A model generated the notes under the pieces. That model saw only the letters and a program-made list of their open reading frames with translations. It was not told the DNA's origin and did not search any database. A DNA stretch of 8,713 bases from an uncultured Negativicutes bacterium (GTDB taxonomy: Bacteria > Bacillota > Negativicutes > Acidaminococcales > Acidaminococcaceae), in contig CALAZX010000066.1 of NCBI GenBank assembly GCA_937926555.1, forward strand, positions 1 to 8,713, written 5' to 3'. How positions within the stretch are numbered: position 1 is the first letter of the stretch; every line of letters begins with the position of its first letter. Position numbers and translations under genes: made by a program. Shown one piece after another: positions 7,192 through 8,713 of the stretch.

Positions 7192-7205
7192 GTATACATG
7201 TATAC
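7192..7205. promoter_or_regulatory. 14-bp perfect palindrome, putative operator
   Basis: GTATACATGTATAC is its own reverse complement and is also a tandem pair of ATGTATAC (7190-7197, 7198-7205). It lies 15 bases upstream of the symporter -35, centred about 57 bases before the predicted start, a position more usual for an activator or an upstream repressor site than for promoter occlusion. The GT-ATA-AC half-site resembles operators of GntR-type regulators, but no regulator gene is in the window. Confidence 0.5.
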
Positions 7206-7507
7206 TTTTTATTATTTCTTACACCTTTGAATTTATATCCGTGTTTTATTCATGTTAATGTTAATCGATGTATCCAAAATATCCATTTTGTATTCGTTCA
7301 AACAGCATCTTTGTCTGTCTCAGCGGAACATCCCCCTCCCCAGTCCACGTTGCGTCACCGGGGGCATACACGGGAGACGTTCCATCCATGGCGGTTTACA
7401 GCCGTTTACAGACCCGGGACGTATTTGTGGATAGCGGGACACCGCATGGAGAGCCGCTTTTCCCGCCCCTGTCCCGCGGAGTTCACAGAAATGTAACCGG
7501 TTCCATG

Positions 7508-7537
7508 TTGAAAACACTGGCGCAAATCCGATTATAT
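7508..7537 (+). promoter_or_regulatory. Possible promoter of the GT39 glycosyltransferase gene
   Basis: TTGAAA (-35, 7508-7513) is followed after 18 bases by TTATAT (-10, 7532-7537) in a strongly AT-rich run that extends to TATACT (7541-7546). Several -10 choices exist, so the start could lie anywhere between about 7543 and 7555. The leader would be about 120 bases and contains the dyad at 7560-7572. Confidence 0.35.
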
Positions 7538-7559
7538 AAATATACTTTCTATCATAAAG

Positions 7560-7572
7560 GCGGAAATTCCGC
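7560..7572. promoter_or_regulatory. Dyad in the GT39 leader, possible operator
   Basis: GCGGAA (7560-7565) and TTCCGC (7567-7572) are exact reverse complements around one A. The 1-base centre is too tight for an RNA hairpin with a full stem, so a protein-binding site just after the predicted transcription start is the more natural reading. There is no direct evidence for either. Confidence 0.3.
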
Positions 7573-7671
7573 GGAAAACCTCCTCCCCCACCGGAAATCA
7601 CGGTTCCTCCGTCCCGGAAAAGGCGACGGCATCCCGGATTCCTCACAAAAAACGCAGAAACGGAGTACGCC

Positions 7672-8187
7672 ATGACAAGACAGGACAGACTGGGGATGGT
7701 GCTGCTGGGAGCGCTCACCTTCCTTCTCTACGGATTCTTCAACAGCTTCCTCCCCATCACGGACCCGGTGGAGTCCAACTATGTGCTCACCGCCAAGGAG
7801 ATGTTCCTCCGGGGCGACTGGCTGACCCCCTATATCTACGGAGCGCCCTGGTTCGACAAGCCCATCTGGACCTACTGGATGCTGCTGCTCTCCTTCAAGA
7901 TTTTCGGCATCAGCGATTTCGCCGCCCGCTTCCCCTCCACCCTGGCGGCCTCCCTCAGCGTCATGGCCCTCTACGCCACGGGGCTGCAGGTGTTCCGGCG
8001 GAGCTCCGCCGCCCTCTGGACGGGGCTGGTCACCACCACCTCCCTGGCCTTCTGGTACATCAGCCACGGCGTCATCACCGACAGCTACCTCTTCCTGGCC
8101 ACCGTCGGCATCTTCTCCTTCTCCCTGACCGCCCTGCGGCAAGGCTCCCCCGCCACATATGCCTGGCCTATGCCTGCGCCGGGGTAG
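7672..8187 (+). pseudogene. ArnT/PMT-like GT39 glycosyltransferase, N-terminal part before the frameshift
   Basis: N-terminal part of a polytopic membrane glycosyltransferase of the GT39 fold. Relatives use undecaprenyl-phosphate-linked sugars on the outer face of the inner membrane, as ArnT does when adding aminoarabinose to lipid A, or they modify glycans or proteins. GGAG (7662-7665) sits 6 bases before the ATG. Visible are a first membrane helix (8-28), the first periplasmic loop with D31 and E34 in TDPVESN, RGDWLTPYIYG (47-57), WFDKPIWTYW (60-69), and a further acidic residue D137 in VITDSYLF. Homology-like sequence ends about residue 160 (RQGSP). After that the frame gives only a short unrelated tail to the TGA at 8185-8187, while the expected continuation lies in the -1 frame. 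I marked it as broken; a sequencing error is equally possible. Substrate is unknown. Confidence 0.85.
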
Positions 8188-8713
8188 CCGTGCTGGTGAA
8201 AGGTCCTGTGGGGCTGGTTCTCCCCGGCATGATTCTGGTGGCCTTCCTCCTGGGCCCGGGGGAGCGGCGCCGCCTGAAGCTGCTCTTCCACCCCGCCGGC
8301 CTGGCGGTTTTCGCCCTCATCGCGGTCCCCTGGTACCTGGCCATGTACCACCTCCACGGAGCGGCCTACATGGAGCAGTTCCTGGGGCTCCACAACTACG
8401 TCCGGGCCACGGTCTCCGAGCATCCCCGGAGCAATGTCTGGTACTACTACCTCCTGCTGTGGCCCGTCATGTTCCTGCCCTGGACCGGCATGGTGCTGCG
8501 GGGAATCCGCTTCCGCAGCGGCTTCCCCCTGAACCGCTGGTGCCTCTTCTGGGGGCTGGGCGTGGTGCTTTTCTACAGCCTCATGGCCACCAAGTATGTG
8601 ACCTACACCTTCATCTGCATGATCCCCTTCGTCCTCTACGGCGCCCACGGGCTGGAGACCCTGGAGGAGACCCCTTTCCGGATCCGCAGCGGCCGGTTTC
8701 TCTCCCTGGTCAT
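8148..8713 (+). pseudogene. ArnT/PMT-like GT39 glycosyltransferase, continuation in the -1 frame (partial)
   Basis: Codons starting at 8148 continue the same protein without a stop to the window end. The reading passes through LAYACAGVAVLVKGPVGLV (8163 onward), the GLAVLxKGPVGLVLPG hallmark of the ArnT group. It then has membrane segments around FALIAVPWYLAMY and YYYLLLWPVMFLPW, and KYVTYTFICMIPF, which matches the conserved Lys-Tyr-rich segment near the end of the ArnT transmembrane core. One extra C in the run at 8147-8151 would join both parts as GSPRHICLAY. Family members are commonly around 500-560 residues, so a substantial C-terminal part lies beyond the window. There is no good independent start with a ribosome binding site at the head of this fragment; the ATG at 8235 is too deep in the conserved region. 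Confidence 0.85.

Larger units (their letters stand above)
7093..7671. other. Long divergent intergenic region between symporter and GT39 genes
   Basis: No gene is convincing here. The left part (about 7140-7320) is AT-rich and carries the symporter promoter (7149-7177), a leader hairpin (7121-7138), the palindrome at 7192-7205, a TGTTAA direct repeat (7253-7264) and a CAAAAT/ATTTTG inverted repeat (7275-7290). The right part is GC-richer and holds a 10-bp tandem pair around GTTTACA (7391-7410), a possible promoter for the GT39 gene (7508-7537) and a dyad (7560-7572). Open frames of 60 to 135 codons cross it, but they lack good ribosome binding sites and their predicted proteins look like non-coding translation. 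Confidence 0.7.

Noticed and set aside
7137..7496. A 119-codon open frame in the symporter/GT39 intergenic region
   Set aside because: It has no good ribosome binding site, overlaps the symporter promoter and palindrome, and the product shows no domain-like pattern or normal codon use for this genome.
7320..8142. Minus-strand open frames overlapping the start of the GT39 gene (7320-7718 and 7552-8142)
   Set aside because: They are antisense to conserved GT39 coding sequence or its leader and have Gly/Glu/Gln-rich shadow-type composition.

Overview
The window looks like chromosomal housekeeping DNA from a GC-rich bacterium. Coding regions use mostly G or C at third codon positions, while the two divergent intergenic regions are clearly AT-richer. 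The pcrA-ligA gene order is typical of Firmicutes. The last gene is a lipid A or cell-envelope type GT39 glycosyltransferase, and with that gene the best guess is a diderm Firmicute (Negativicutes, for example an Acidaminococcus- or Selenomonas-like gut bacterium). This placement is inferred from gene content and protein style, not from a marker gene.

Layout. Bases 1-2058 (minus) carry NAD-dependent DNA ligase LigA, cut by the window edge just before its C-terminus. Bases 2059-2217 are an intercistronic gap with 10-bp tandem repeats. Bases 2218-4452 (minus) carry a complete PcrA/UvrD-type helicase, so pcrA-ligA is probably one DNA repair operon. Bases 4453-4629 are a divergent promoter region in which a perfect 9-bp inverted repeat places the same -35/-10 pair on both strands. 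Bases 4630-5418 (plus) carry a TtcA-like tRNA 2-thiolation enzyme, followed by a strong intrinsic terminator at about 5550-5583. Bases 5677-7077 (minus) carry an AGCS-family sodium:alanine/glycine symporter with a clear sigma-70 promoter and an upstream 14-bp palindrome. After an intergenic region of about 590 bases, a GT39/ArnT-like membrane glycosyltransferase starts at 7672 (plus). Its reading frame is broken at a C run at 8147-8151 and continues in the -1 frame to the window end.

Apart from pcrA-ligA, the genes are functionally unrelated neighbours. I see no mobile element, CRISPR array, tRNA or rRNA gene, and no convincing new multi-gene system. The points most worth checking are the symmetric divergent promoter, the frameshift in the glycosyltransferase, the palindromic putative operator and the intercistronic tandem repeat.
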